A DNA stretch of 64,000 nt from Onthovicinus sp900555545 (GCA_949296915.1 CASFPX010000002.1:134175-198174), one strand, 5' to 3'. Numbered from the stretch's first letter, positions 41,556 to 51,538 are shown. The notes: generated by a model not told the origin, from the sequence alone. Numbers and translations: made by a program.

Positions 41556-43343
41556 ATGAGTCTATCTCGCGAAAAGCCCTTATATACTACGTTCGGCGAA
41601 GAGTTCGATCGAGCCAAGCCATGGGACGTCTATCCGCGCCCGCAGCTGCGGCGGGAATCTTTTTTGAATCTAAATGGACTATGGGATTACGCGATTTGCA
41701 GGAATCCCTCCTTTCCAACATCCTATGACGGGAAAATTTTAGTCCCATTTTCTCCCGAGGCACCGTTGTCCGGGGTAAACCGGCAGTTACAACCAAAGGA
41801 ATATCTCTTTTACCGGACCCTCTTCTCCCTGCCGGAGCACTTCAATCGGGGCAGGATCCTGCTCCACTTTGGCGCGGTGGACCAGACCTGCACGGTCTAT
41901 CTGAACGGGGAAAAGGTTGGGGAACATCAAGGCGGATTTCTGCCCTTTACACTGGATATCACGGAACAGATCCATCTCAATACCGAAAACTGCCTGGCGC
42001 TCCGGGTACGGGATGTGACCGACACCTCCTGCTACAGCCACGGTAAGCAACGCCTACGGCATGGCGATATCTGGTACACGGCACAATCCGGTATTTGGCA
42101 GACCGTCTGGCTCGAGAGCGTACCCGAAATTTACATTGCGGGCCTGCGTATCACTCCAGATTACGACCACGCCTGCGTACGTGTCTCCGTTACGCAGGTA
42201 GGCAATTGCCTCCCCTGCAACTTTACTGTCCGTGCGGGCAATGAAGAGCTCCTGCATCAGGAGGGGATGGCGGAGGAAACGGTGCTGGAACTGCCGGATT
42301 TTCATCCCTGGAGCCCTGAGGATCCTTTCCTCTATGATCTGGAGGTCACCTGTGGAGAGGATCGTATCACCTCCTACTTTGGTATGCGGAAGGTTTCCGC
42401 CGGCATTGACGCCAATGGCCACTGGCGCATTTTTCTCAACAACCGCCCCTATTTTAACAGCGGGCTGCTGGATCAGGGGTACTGGCCGGACGGCCTGCTG
42501 ACACCTCCCGGCGAGGCAGCCATCCGGTACGACCTGGAGCAGGTCAAATCACTCGGGTTTAATATGCTGCGCAAGCACATCAAGATTGAACCGGACTGGT
42601 GGTACTACGCCTGTGACCGGCTGGGGATCCTGGTCTGGCAGGATTTTGTAAACGGCGGCGGCCAGGCCAGTTTCCTGGTGCGCAGCCGGATAGTACGTCT
42701 CAAGCAAAACGCCAGTGACCGTGCGGAGCACTACCATGCGATGGGACGGCAGGACCCTGCCGGGCGCGAAATGTACTGGCAGGAGGCGCACGGTACGGTG
42801 GAGCAGTTGTATAACCACCCGTGCATTGTCGTTTGGGTTCCCTTTAATGAGGGATGGGGGCAGTTTGACAGCACCGCCGTCTATGAAAAGGTTAAGCAAT
42901 GGGATCCAACCCGTCTGGTCGATCACGCCAGCGGATGGTATGACCAGGGATCCGGTGATTTCAACAGCCGCCACGACTACTCCGCCGCACCGGCCATCCA
43001 ATCGGACAATCGTATCAAAGCACTGACAGAATTTGGCGGGCTGGCTCTGGCCGAGCCGGAGCACACCTTTCAAACCAGGCAAAAGATGTTCGGTTATCAG
43101 TACTTTAAAACGCGCGAGGCGCAGGAGGATGCCCTCCAAAAGCTATACGAGCAGCACATCCTGGCGGAGATTCCCAATGGATTAAGCGCCTGCGTTTACA
43201 CCCAGTTGACCGATGTGGAAAGCGAACTGAATGGCCTGATGACATATGACCGTAAGGTGTTAAAATTCGGCGCGGAGAAAATCCGCTCGATCAATCAGCG
43301 GCTCTTACAGACAGAAATCCCCTGCCCCACTCCTGAGAGGTGA
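41556..43343 (+). CDS. GH2-family glycoside hydrolase (beta-galactosidase/glucuronidase type)
   Basis: A 595-residue cytoplasmic GH2 enzyme with no signal peptide. It has a sugar-binding jelly roll (about 35-190, with FYRTLFSLPEHF and NGEKVGEHQGGF), an Ig-like domain (about 190-280), and a TIM barrel with the acid/base Glu432 in FNEGWG and the probable nucleophile Glu492 in LTEFGG. The length suits the compact GH2 group that includes beta-galactosidases, beta-glucuronidases and relatives; the sugar cannot be told. GGAGGGG lies upstream of the ATG. It is a single-gene unit. Confidence 0.93.
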   Translation: MSLSREKPLYTTFGEEFDRAKPWDVYPRPQLRRESFLNLNGLWDYAICRNPSFPTSYDGKILVPFSPEAPLSGVNRQLQPKEYLFYRTLFSLPEHFNRGRILLHFGAVDQTCTVYLNGEKVGEHQGGFLPFTLDITEQIHLNTENCLALRVRDVTDTSCYSHGKQRLRHGDIWYTAQSGIWQTVWLESVPEIYIAGLRITPDYDHACVRVSVTQVGNCLPCNFTVRAGNEELLHQEGMAEETVLELPDFHPWSPEDPFLYDLEVTCGEDRITSYFGMRKVSAGIDANGHWRIFLNNRPYFNSGLLDQGYWPDGLLTPPGEAAIRYDLEQVKSLGFNMLRKHIKIEPDWWYYACDRLGILVWQDFVNGGGQASFLVRSRIVRLKQNASDRAEHYHAMGRQDPAGREMYWQEAHGTVEQLYNHPCIVVWVPFNEGWGQFDSTAVYEKVKQWDPTRLVDHASGWYDQGSGDFNSRHDYSAAPAIQSDNRIKALTEFGGLALAEPEHTFQTRQKMFGYQYFKTREAQEDALQKLYEQHILAEIPNGLSACVYTQLTDVESELNGLMTYDRKVLKFGAEKIRSINQRLLQTEIPCPTPER

Positions 43344-43366
43344 TTTAACTGGGACTATACAGACAA

Positions 43367-43403
43367 AACGGTATTGCGGTCTATCCCGCAATACCGTTTT
43401 TTT
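43367..43403. terminator. bidirectional terminator between GH2 and GH18 genes
   Basis: A perfect 13-bp stem (43367-43379 with 43386-43398) with T-runs on both strands, between converging genes. Confidence 0.95.
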
Positions 43404-43422
43404 CTATTCAGAATATAGAAGT

Positions 43423-44868
43423 TCAGCCGCGTGCCTCAACTGCCGTATGCACTGCCCGCAGCAGGGAGAGATCATCCGTATAGGGCAGGTCACAGTTGTA
43501 GTGCCACATCATGATACCACCCATCCCTGCATCCATGGCATAGGAGGTTTTATCATAGATCATCTGCCAGCCATTGTACCACCGAGTCTCACATGGATCA
43601 TTGGGATCGCTCGCCTCTCCAGTGGCTTTGTTCCCATACTTGCCAAGCTTCTCTGCCTCCGAGGACCAGTTATACCAATAACCGCCACTGTCGGCCGGAC
43701 GCGCATAGAAGGGCAGGCCGAGATCCAGCTTCGATTTATCAATCCCCTTTTTCTCAAAGCTCTCCAGGGAATTGACCGTACAACTGTAAAAGGGGGAATG
43801 GTTTCCGTCCGCATCGAACAGATCATAGGACATGATCTCAAAACGGTCTACTGCCGCAATGGCCGCCTCATTCAGCCCGATACTCCAGTCGGCCAGGGCA
43901 ACGCCCAGCAGGCGATCCTCCAACCGGTTATTGAGTGCAATCAGGAATGCGCTGTACATGTCCCAATGCTCCTCCTTGAGCGGATACTCGTAGTCGAAGT
44001 ACACACCGTCAAAGCCATAGGTATCTATAATCTCCATAATACCGTCGATGAGCTTCTCCTGATTATCCTTCATGGCGCTCATGTGGAGGTCGCCCTTTTC
44101 ATACATTTGCTCGTTCCAGTCATCCGTCTGCGTCTTAGGATCCGGCCCCAGGAAATTGCAGTAAATTTTAACATCCCGGTCCCCAATCGCCTCGCGGACA
44201 TTTTTCAGCGCCGTCTCAAATCCAGTCTTGCCATCAACCGTCCCTTCAGATGTCTCGATATCATTAAAGAAAACATTGCCGTTCTCATCAAACGACGTCA
44301 GGCCAAAGAAAATTACATCCGTAATCGCGTCAAAGCTCTCCGCCGTCAGGTTCGCCTTGTCGTACACATTACTGGCCACGATGTAGGAAGTTACACGAAA
44401 ATCCTGTGCATCGGAGCTCGCTACATTGTAGGCGCAAACCTCGTTGATTTTAAACGTCTCACCGTCACGCACATCTGTCACGGTGATGCGCAATGCGTCC
44501 ACTGTCACAGTATCAAAGGCACAGTAGCGATACACACCGACCTTATCCTGCTGATAAATGGTCTGGAAAGTGCCATCCCGCTCCGCCTCAATTGTAAAGC
44601 CCAGAATATTGCCCTCATCCTTTTTTGTTTTTTCCCGCAGGGTGACGGTATTAACTGCCGTAGGCTGCGCAAACTGGATGGTATAATACGTCCCCTCGCC
44701 GCCACCAAACGCACCCTTCGTACTGTTTGTCTCAACCTGTGCCCCTTCGGCCAGATTTGTCTCCGTGACGATCTTTGTCTCGTCAGGACCACCACCGCAC
44801 GCGGACAGCGCGCCCAAAGCCAAAACTGACGCTGTCAATATGGCGACCAACTTCCCTGTTCCTCTCAT
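43423..44868 (-). CDS. GH18-like lipoprotein with F5/8-type N-terminal domain
   Basis: A 481-residue lipoprotein: lipobox LSAC with Cys24, then a discoidin/F5-8-type sugar-binding domain (about 30-150, with TIQFAQPTAVNTVTLRE), then a GH18 barrel (about 155-480). The catalytic motif is FDGVYFDYE with Asp287, Asp292 and Glu294. It should hydrolyse or bind a beta-GlcNAc polymer such as chitin, N-glycan or peptidoglycan, outside the membrane. The start at 44868 has AAGGAG upstream; the longer frame starts inside the gap from the phosphodiesterase gene and would bury the signal peptide. It lies 52 bp after that gene, in one operon. Confidence 0.9.
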   Translation of the reverse strand: MRGTGKLVAILTASVLALGALSACGGGPDETKIVTETNLAEGAQVETNSTKGAFGGGEGTYYTIQFAQPTAVNTVTLREKTKKDEGNILGFTIEAERDGTFQTIYQQDKVGVYRYCAFDTVTVDALRITVTDVRDGETFKINEVCAYNVASSDAQDFRVTSYIVASNVYDKANLTAESFDAITDVIFFGLTSFDENGNVFFNDIETSEGTVDGKTGFETALKNVREAIGDRDVKIYCNFLGPDPKTQTDDWNEQMYEKGDLHMSAMKDNQEKLIDGIMEIIDTYGFDGVYFDYEYPLKEEHWDMYSAFLIALNNRLEDRLLGVALADWSIGLNEAAIAAVDRFEIMSYDLFDADGNHSPFYSCTVNSLESFEKKGIDKSKLDLGLPFYARPADSGGYWYNWSSEAEKLGKYGNKATGEASDPNDPCETRWYNGWQMIYDKTSYAMDAGMGGIMMWHYNCDLPYTDDLSLLRAVHTAVEARG

Positions 44869-44920
44869 ATTCGCTGCTCCTTCCCTTTGCATCAGATTGC
44901 CTGTGGCCCCACCGTCCGCC

Positions 44921-45982
44921 TTACTGCGCCGTTGCCGTTGTGGCCTCAATCTCGTACCCATTATAGCCGCCAGCGCTCATATACTCCTTGCCGATCGGTT
45001 TGTTGCAGGCGACCCATGTATTGCGTTCCTCAAGCGTCTGGCCGCCATGGCCGGTACCGATCCCGCCATGGTCGGTCACAATGACAATCAGCCAATCCTC
45101 CTGCGCATAGGTTGGGCGGCTCTCGATGGCGTTGAGAATGTCAAGCGCCATCTGTTCTTCGGAGAGGAAGCCCTCAATATAATCCGGATTGTCATTGCCA
45201 AAGCCCGTATCGTGCCCGGCGTGATCCGTTCCCTCCAGCGTACCAAAAATAATATCCTTCTCATTCTCACTGCCCGCGGTCACACAGTCGATCAGATAGT
45301 CGCGCAGGGCTGCGTCATCCTTGACATACTGGAAGGTCATCGGAATCTCCGGATGGTCTTTCAGATACTGGATCTCATCCACGTAGTTTTCCGTAAAGTG
45401 GGGCTGCCAGGACGCGGCAAAGGTGGAACGCATCCCGAGTTCCTCCGCCGCCCGGAGCATGAAAGTCTTATAGTTGATATTCTTGGGCATACCGTTATCC
45501 GTAATGCCGTTGAGCTGCCCCCACACACGGGTAGTCAGAGCGCTCCACCCCGGGGCTGTGCTTGTGTGCTGCTCCGTGGCCGTTCCTTTGATGCCGCCTG
45601 CATAGGCATGATAAATATGGCCGCCCTCGTCCAGGAGCTTATTCAGCGCACTGTTTGGATTCTTTTCCGTAACGCCGCCCTCTGCCCCACTGACGATTGA
45701 ATTGATCAACGCGTCGGAGCGGCAGCCGTCGTAACCGATAAAGGCGACCTTTTTGGCCTTACCATTTTCAGCTGGAGCCGACAGGAAATCCCATACCATT
45801 TGGCCGACGTTCGGCTGAGGGATCGCCTCCGAACCCTCATTATCCCAAAAAGTATAGGCGTTGATCTTGTCAAAATATTCCTCGTCCCCCTCGGGTGCGG
45901 AATTGCACGCGGCAAAAGACGCTGCCATCACGGCAATAGCGCATCCGGCCGCACAGACTTTAACAACACGGTTTCGATTCAT
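44921..45982 (-). CDS. alkaline-phosphatase-superfamily phosphodiesterase lipoprotein
   Basis: A 353-residue lipoprotein (lipobox SFAAC, Cys26) of the alkaline phosphatase/nucleotide pyrophosphatase fold. Metal and nucleophile regions visible are GYDGCRSD, TSTAPGW with the probable Thr/Ser nucleophile, GTDHAGHDTGFG and VTDHGGIGTGHGG. It could remove phosphate or phosphodiester groups from teichoic acids, sugars or nucleotides at the surface. AAGGAAG precedes the ATG. It is first in a two-gene operon with a GH18 lipoprotein, so the two may strip phosphate and cleave the same glycan; this is an inference. Confidence 0.87.
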   Translation of the reverse strand: MNRNRVVKVCAAGCAIAVMAASFAACNSAPEGDEEYFDKINAYTFWDNEGSEAIPQPNVGQMVWDFLSAPAENGKAKKVAFIGYDGCRSDALINSIVSGAEGGVTEKNPNSALNKLLDEGGHIYHAYAGGIKGTATEQHTSTAPGWSALTTRVWGQLNGITDNGMPKNINYKTFMLRAAEELGMRSTFAASWQPHFTENYVDEIQYLKDHPEIPMTFQYVKDDAALRDYLIDCVTAGSENEKDIIFGTLEGTDHAGHDTGFGNDNPDYIEGFLSEEQMALDILNAIESRPTYAQEDWLIVIVTDHGGIGTGHGGQTLEERNTWVACNKPIGKEYMSAGGYNGYEIEATTATAQ

Positions 45983-46015
45983 GATTTTCTTCCTTTCCCA
46001 GATATTGGCACCCTC

Positions 46016-46044
46016 ATTTTATCACAGAATATTATTGTTTTCAA
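46016..46044 (-). promoter_or_regulatory. promoter of the phosphodiesterase-GH18 operon
   Basis: TTGAAA (46044-46039), 17-bp spacer and TAAAAT (46021-46016) on the minus strand, with an extended -10 TGA. It shares the TGTGATAAAAT block with the GH2 promoter. Confidence 0.78.
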
Positions 46045-46175
46045 TCAGATTTTGTTTCAAAACCCACAATCAACTCCACTATTTTCTAAAAACAGTCATG
46101 GTCCGCTCCAGATGATGTTTAAACAGGACCGCCGGTGGGGAATACTGATAGAAAATCATTACAGGCGGTGGAACT

Positions 46176-48488
46176 ATGTTTCGATATTATATGAGCAGGC
46201 GCAGCGATCAGACGTATGATCTGTGTATTATCCTTGATCCGGGCGATGTAGAATTTGCCCTGGACTTTTTTTCCAAGAACAGCGATCCTGGCAGGCATCG
46301 GGACTTTCTCTCCTTTCTCCGGGAGCAGGGCAAGAAAAACCGCATCCGTGTTGTCAAAGTGTTCCTGTCCGGTGTACTGATCGCCTCCATCCCCTTTGGC
46401 ATGTTCACGCAGGTATATGCCCAGACCCACCCCATGTCCTCAACTCAAATGCAAAGTACCGGCGTTTTGGCCTCCGTGTTGTCAACAAGGAAATTCAATA
46501 TGACCTACCTGTACGGCGGTACGGTAGAACAGCAAATTGCCAAGGTACAGGCCGCCGGCTCTTTCCAGACGGTCTCCCCCAGCTACTTCGATATTGATTC
46601 CAGCGGAAAGCTAATACTCAACAACGTCAGTACAAAACTGGTCAACGCCATGCACGAAATGGGGATTAAAGTTGTTCCCATGCTGAGCAACCACTGGGAT
46701 CGCAAAGGCGGCCAGCTTGCCCTGCGCGACCCGGCTGCTCTGGCCAGACAAATCGCTCAATATGTGGCACAGTATAACCTGGATGGGGTCAATGTGGACA
46801 TTGAAAACGTGACGGCCAGCGAACGTGACGCCTACACCCTGCTGGTCAAAACGCTGCGTGAATTGATCCCCTCCGAAAAGGAGGTCTCTGTAGCCGTGGC
46901 CGCTAACCCCAACGGGTGGACTACGGGCTGGCACGGCTCGTATGACTACGCCGCGCTGGCACAATATGCGGACTATCTGATGATCATGGCGTACGATGAA
47001 AGTTGGCAGGGCAGCGACGCAGGGCCGGTCGCAAGCCTCTCCTTTGCCGAACGGTCCGTCCGCTATGCGCTCCAGCACGCCCCGGCCGATAAGATCGTGC
47101 TGGGAGTGCCATTCTATGGGCGGCTATGGAGCGCGGACGGCGCCTTCAACGGCCATGGAATTGGCCTAAACGTACTGGCCAACATGCTCCGGGACTACCG
47201 GGCGGAGATCACCTTCTCCGAGCAGCACCAGTCCCCAGTTGCCACCTTTACCGTGCGCAGCGGAGATGCCAGCTATACTGTGGGCGGCAAAAAATTGACT
47301 CCTGGCACCTATACCGTCTGGTTTGAAAACGAGCAGTCCCTTGCGGCCAAGGCGGATCTGATTCACCGATACGATCTGAAAGGGCTGGGTTCCTGGGCGC
47401 TGAATCAGGCCACAGATGATATTTTATCCGCCATGGGCGGATGGCTGGCCGCGCCAGAGGAGGGTGAGCTCCGCTATGGGACTGTCACCGCCACCTCGCT
47501 GCGGGTACGCCGGGGTCCCTCCCTGCAAAGCGATACCATCGCCTTTTACCAGATGGGCGACCGGGTGACGATTACCGGTGAAACCGAGGGATGGTACCGT
47601 ATCCGAATGGCAGACGGCACGTATGGGTACGTCAGCAGTGATTATGTCCAACTGGAACTCGAAGAGGAAGAACCACCTGTGGAGACGCCTGCTTACTCGA
47701 CCGGTGACCGCGTTCGGGTACGAGCCACGCCATCGACAAGCGGAGATATCATGACCCACCTGATGTTTGGGGAACTGGTGACCGTCACCGGAGAGATTGA
47801 AGGAGAATGGTATCCGGTTCGTACCGCGGATGGTATTACCGGCTATGTCCATGGGGATTATATCGCCTTCTCCGCCCCCGTACGGGAACAGACCGCCTAC
47901 TCATCGGGGAGCCGCGTTCGCGTAAGAGAGCAGGCGTCCACTAATTCTTCCATTCTGGCACACCTCGCCTTTGGTGAATCCTTTACCGCTCTGGGGGAAC
48001 GGCAGGGGGACTGGTATCAGGTTCGGCTGGCCGATGGGACGCAGGGGTACGTCCATGCGGACTACGTGTCCTTTGAGAAGCCGGTACTGGAGCGGACGGG
48101 ATATATTACCGGCAACAGCGTGCGTGTCCGGTCTGCCGCATCCACCTCGGCCGCCATCCTGACTCTGACCAACCGCGGGGATAGTGTAACAGTCATTGGC
48201 GAACTTCAGGGTGGATGGTACGCCGTACGCCTGCCGGACGGGCGATCCGGATTTGTGTTTGGCGACTATATCAGCTTTACAAAGCCAGCCGCCAACCGGA
48301 CCGGGTATTCCGCCGGCAGCAATGTACGGGTACGCAAGAGCGCATCAACTTCCAGCGCCATCCTGGCCCTTGTGCAGCGCGGGGATGCCTTTATGGTGAC
48401 GGACGAGACATCTACCGGATGGTACCACGTACAGCTAAAAGACGGAACCCGTGGCTATATCCATGGTTCTCTGGTAGAATTCCGATAA
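46176..48488 (+). CDS. GH18-type glycosidase with five SH3b repeats
   Basis: A 770-residue protein. Residues 1-58 are a charged N-terminal segment, followed by one membrane segment (about 60-81). A GH18 domain (about 95-425) has DGVNVDIE (Asp203, Asp208, Glu210). Five SH3b repeats (about 430-770) follow, each starting with a V-R-V-R strand. The GH18 domain resembles spore-cortex N-acetylglucosaminidases (YaaH/SleL/YdhD type), and bacterial SH3b domains bind cell wall, so it is probably a cell-wall glucosaminidase held at the membrane. The N-terminal cytoplasmic stretch is unusual. ATG at 46176 has GGCGGTGG upstream; ATG 46191 is an alternative. Confidence 0.9.
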   Translation: MFRYYMSRRSDQTYDLCIILDPGDVEFALDFFSKNSDPGRHRDFLSFLREQGKKNRIRVVKVFLSGVLIASIPFGMFTQVYAQTHPMSSTQMQSTGVLASVLSTRKFNMTYLYGGTVEQQIAKVQAAGSFQTVSPSYFDIDSSGKLILNNVSTKLVNAMHEMGIKVVPMLSNHWDRKGGQLALRDPAALARQIAQYVAQYNLDGVNVDIENVTASERDAYTLLVKTLRELIPSEKEVSVAVAANPNGWTTGWHGSYDYAALAQYADYLMIMAYDESWQGSDAGPVASLSFAERSVRYALQHAPADKIVLGVPFYGRLWSADGAFNGHGIGLNVLANMLRDYRAEITFSEQHQSPVATFTVRSGDASYTVGGKKLTPGTYTVWFENEQSLAAKADLIHRYDLKGLGSWALNQATDDILSAMGGWLAAPEEGELRYGTVTATSLRVRRGPSLQSDTIAFYQMGDRVTITGETEGWYRIRMADGTYGYVSSDYVQLELEEEEPPVETPAYSTGDRVRVRATPSTSGDIMTHLMFGELVTVTGEIEGEWYPVRTADGITGYVHGDYIAFSAPVREQTAYSSGSRVRVREQASTNSSILAHLAFGESFTALGERQGDWYQVRLADGTQGYVHADYVSFEKPVLERTGYITGNSVRVRSAASTSAAILTLTNRGDSVTVIGELQGGWYAVRLPDGRSGFVFGDYISFTKPAANRTGYSAGSNVRVRKSASTSSAILALVQRGDAFMVTDETSTGWYHVQLKDGTRGYIHGSLVEFR
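47466..48485 (+). repeat. five tandem SH3b repeats
   Basis: Five copies of about 66-70 codons, each with a conserved core SVRVRSAAST-type strand, GD/GE turn, WY, and a GYVHxDY-type end. The last three are the most alike, which suggests recent duplication. Confidence 0.85.
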
Positions 48489-48498
48489 GTACAAAAAC

Positions 48499-48540
48499 AC
48501 ATCCCGCCGCAGTTTAAGGCTGCGGCGGGATGCTGCTTTT
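48499..48540. terminator. terminator between GH18-SH3b and Ig-like genes
   Basis: A perfect 13-bp stem (48499-48511 with 48519-48531), 7-nt loop, then CTGCTTTT on the plus strand. It probably serves both converging genes. Confidence 0.85.
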
Positions 48541-48571
48541 CCCTATGGGATTTTAATTTTACACCATATTT

Positions 48572-51466
48572 TTACTTCTGCCAATCCCAGTTATAAAAAC
48601 GTACCTTTACCGGTGCAGAAGCATGAGCATTGTTATCTACATCATACACGATAGCCTGAACCCAGAAAGAACGTGGGCCGACGCCAAACGTCGGGCGAAT
48701 TACTGCGGTCTCTCCATCCGTTGCGCCGTCGAATTTTGCCTCGGGCTCATCGATGGACCAATTCGCAGCCCGCCATTCGATGCTCTTATACTCGACATCC
48801 TGGCCGCCGTTGATCTGAACCTTCAGTTCAACCGTCTGACTGGTCCAAGTCTTTGTCCAGGGGGTCTTGTGATAGATGACCTCACCGGACAGTTCATCCC
48901 CAGAGCTTGTCGGGATAATGGAGACACTGGTAATCTCAGGGACACCGGCATATTCCAAATACAGTGCATACAACGTATCGTATGCCGCATCTACCGTTGC
49001 CTGAGTTGCAAACTCGTCGGAACTTACTTTCTGAGCGTTAGTAAGCGCCTCCTGAATCAGCGCCTCTTCCACTGCAGTAAGATCGAGAGCCTCCACCTTT
49101 TGGATCAGAGCGTTGAGTTCCGACTTATCCGCACGAACGGAAACTGTACACTGACTGGTAAATCCGCCATCCTTCGTAGTAACGGTAATGATTGCATCGC
49201 CGGGGGCAATACCTGTTACAAGACCGTTCGCATCGACGGTGGCGACTGCCGGATCACTACTCACCCAAGTGACATCCTTGACCGTAGCATCGCCCGGCTG
49301 AACGTTTGCTGTGAGCTGAGACGTAGAACCCTCGTTCAGGGCAAGATCGGACTGATCGAGAGCGACGCCCGTGACGTGTACAGCCGCCTCGGTAAAGGTC
49401 ACACGAATCGTGTCAGATACGGCCGGGTTATCTACGGAAGTCGCGGTGATATTCGCGCTGGCCGGGAGTGGGCGGATAAGAGGCATTACATTGTAGGAGA
49501 CAACCCCATTCGCATCAACCGTGATATTTTTATTATCACTCGACCATGTGACCGCCTTGTTGGTGGCAGTATCCGGTGTGACTGTAGCGGTCAGCTGCGT
49601 AGAACCATTCCCAAAGCCAGCCGTAGTCTCAACCTCCACGATTGTCTCGTCCGGCTGATCGATTGTCAGACCTTCAACCGCCTCATGGACGGTGATATCC
49701 ATTGAGTATACAATGTCGTTATTACGATCGGAACGCAGATAAAGTGTCGTTGTTCCGCCTCCGACCGCCGCAATCTGGAAAGTCCCTTCTGTATTCCACG
49801 CCAACCATTTGTCGGAATTGATGCTATTGCCGCCACTGACAGCAATAATGCCATTGTTGGCATTGCCGCTCCAGTTGATAGTGCCATCCGGCATCAGAAT
49901 ACCAATAGTTGCGTATCTGGCAGCAATATCCAAGGTAACTGGATACACCCTAAAAGTATAATATCCGGTCTCACCCTTTTCCAAGTAATCTGAGCCAACA
50001 AATTCAATATCAGTAGGCGAGACGGTGTTGTCCGACCTCACCCATCCGTATTTGCTCACTGTTTTACCATCGACTGTCGCACTAATGGTAAATTCACTTG
50101 CAACAAACAACTCCTCTGCGCCACGCACCGTCAACTTACCTGTACTGTCTACAACAGCAACATTACGATTGCTGGAATCCCACTGAATATCTTCGGGTCC
50201 AACAACAGCACCCTCGGGCTGAATGTTACCGATTGTCAGATAGCGCGTAGCGTTGAGCAGGCTGCTGACATTCTCCGTATCACCAATAATCTCAAAGTTC
50301 TCGACGGCCAGCTGATCCACGATCTCCACGGTAACAGTATCGTTAATTGTGAACTGCAGAACCCAATTCGCGACTTGGGAGACAATTTCCTGCATCTTCT
50401 GCGCATCGTCGCCGGTACCTGCATCCACAACACCCTGAACAATACCGATGATCAGATCAATCGCACCGGAGGTCAGACTGTCGCCAAACATGTAGACGAG
50501 CAGATCCTTCAATCCGTCTGCCGCATTGGCAATATCACCGATTGTCCCAAGGTACTCCTCAATCTTGTCCATCAGGCCCTGTACATCCGGCGAGGCAGTG
50601 ATGCGCACCGTGCCCGGCTCGTTAAAGGTGACTACATTGTTCTCATCGATGGTGGCGATATCCGACTCAATCGGGAGCCAGCCGCCAAGATACAACTTTT
50701 CTACCTTCCAATCGACACCCATATTCAAGCGCAGAGGAGTTGTTATAGCACCCAGTTTCACCTGATAGCCCTTCTCCACCACAGCTGGAATCGCTTCGTG
50801 ATTGGTGATATACGTTCCATTCGGGATAACAAGCGCAAGCGGATTGTCATCCTTGTTGACACCAACCCATGTGTTATCGGAAGCAAGCGTATTGCCTTCA
50901 GCATCAACGAGTGTAGCGGTAATTTCTACCTTTGTCTCGTTAATCATGGACTGGAGCGGATTGAGCAGCGTATTCGCTGCGTTCTCTCCCAAAACTGGAT
51001 CAAGAACAAGATGGAACGCACTCATCATCGTCTCGGGATCGTCAATCCCCGGAGTATTGCTGACGGTGTTCGTCAAGGAGTCAGCAAGACCGGGACCAAT
51101 CAGCCACAGCGGACGGATATTTTCGTCAATCCAGGCTAAAATCACCGGACGTTTAGAGGCGTCACGGCCCGTAACCAACCCATTCTCATCGACATATGCA
51201 GCATAGGGTGCGGCAGAGTCCCATACCACGCTGCTACCCTCCGGCAGCACCTCACTACCACCGTAACGAACGGAAAGCTGCTTACTTTCACTCTCCTTGA
51301 GGTAAAATCCCTCATCAGAGACTGGAGCAGCCCCATCGTAGATTTCCAGTGTCCCCGGCTCTGCCGCGGCGTCATCGGCCGCGAAGACGGATGCCGGAAC
51401 CACTGCGGTGCACAGCATCACTGCGCTGAGCAGTGCACTGAGCCACCGTTTGGTCTTCTTTTGCAT
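48572..51466 (-). CDS. large secreted protein with bacterial Ig-like (Big2) domains
   Basis: A 964-residue secreted protein with a signal peptide (1-29, ending SVFAA). Two clear Big2-type Ig domains lie at about 605-700 and 705-795 (WVSSDPAVATVDANGLVTGIAPGDAIITV), with weaker Ig-like blocks earlier (for example VVTFNEPGTVRITASP). A helical segment follows (about 800-870, with EALTNAQKVSSDEFATQATVDAAYDTLYAL, a FIVAR-like repeat) and then a final beta domain. No catalytic motif and no anchor were seen; the tail ends FYNWDWQK. It may bind the wall or another surface protein. AAGGAG precedes the ATG. The function is unknown. Confidence 0.88.
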   Translation of the reverse strand: MQKKTKRWLSALLSAVMLCTAVVPASVFAADDAAAEPGTLEIYDGAAPVSDEGFYLKESESKQLSVRYGGSEVLPEGSSVVWDSAAPYAAYVDENGLVTGRDASKRPVILAWIDENIRPLWLIGPGLADSLTNTVSNTPGIDDPETMMSAFHLVLDPVLGENAANTLLNPLQSMINETKVEITATLVDAEGNTLASDNTWVGVNKDDNPLALVIPNGTYITNHEAIPAVVEKGYQVKLGAITTPLRLNMGVDWKVEKLYLGGWLPIESDIATIDENNVVTFNEPGTVRITASPDVQGLMDKIEEYLGTIGDIANAADGLKDLLVYMFGDSLTSGAIDLIIGIVQGVVDAGTGDDAQKMQEIVSQVANWVLQFTINDTVTVEIVDQLAVENFEIIGDTENVSSLLNATRYLTIGNIQPEGAVVGPEDIQWDSSNRNVAVVDSTGKLTVRGAEELFVASEFTISATVDGKTVSKYGWVRSDNTVSPTDIEFVGSDYLEKGETGYYTFRVYPVTLDIAARYATIGILMPDGTINWSGNANNGIIAVSGGNSINSDKWLAWNTEGTFQIAAVGGGTTTLYLRSDRNNDIVYSMDITVHEAVEGLTIDQPDETIVEVETTAGFGNGSTQLTATVTPDTATNKAVTWSSDNKNITVDANGVVSYNVMPLIRPLPASANITATSVDNPAVSDTIRVTFTEAAVHVTGVALDQSDLALNEGSTSQLTANVQPGDATVKDVTWVSSDPAVATVDANGLVTGIAPGDAIITVTTKDGGFTSQCTVSVRADKSELNALIQKVEALDLTAVEEALIQEALTNAQKVSSDEFATQATVDAAYDTLYALYLEYAGVPEITSVSIIPTSSGDELSGEVIYHKTPWTKTWTSQTVELKVQINGGQDVEYKSIEWRAANWSIDEPEAKFDGATDGETAVIRPTFGVGPRSFWVQAIVYDVDNNAHASAPVKVRFYNWDWQK

Positions 51467-51538
51467 AACACTATCACTTCTCCTTCTTTTTTGAGATGGA
51501 TCGAATTCCTTGAAGAATCCATCATCTATAATAAATAA

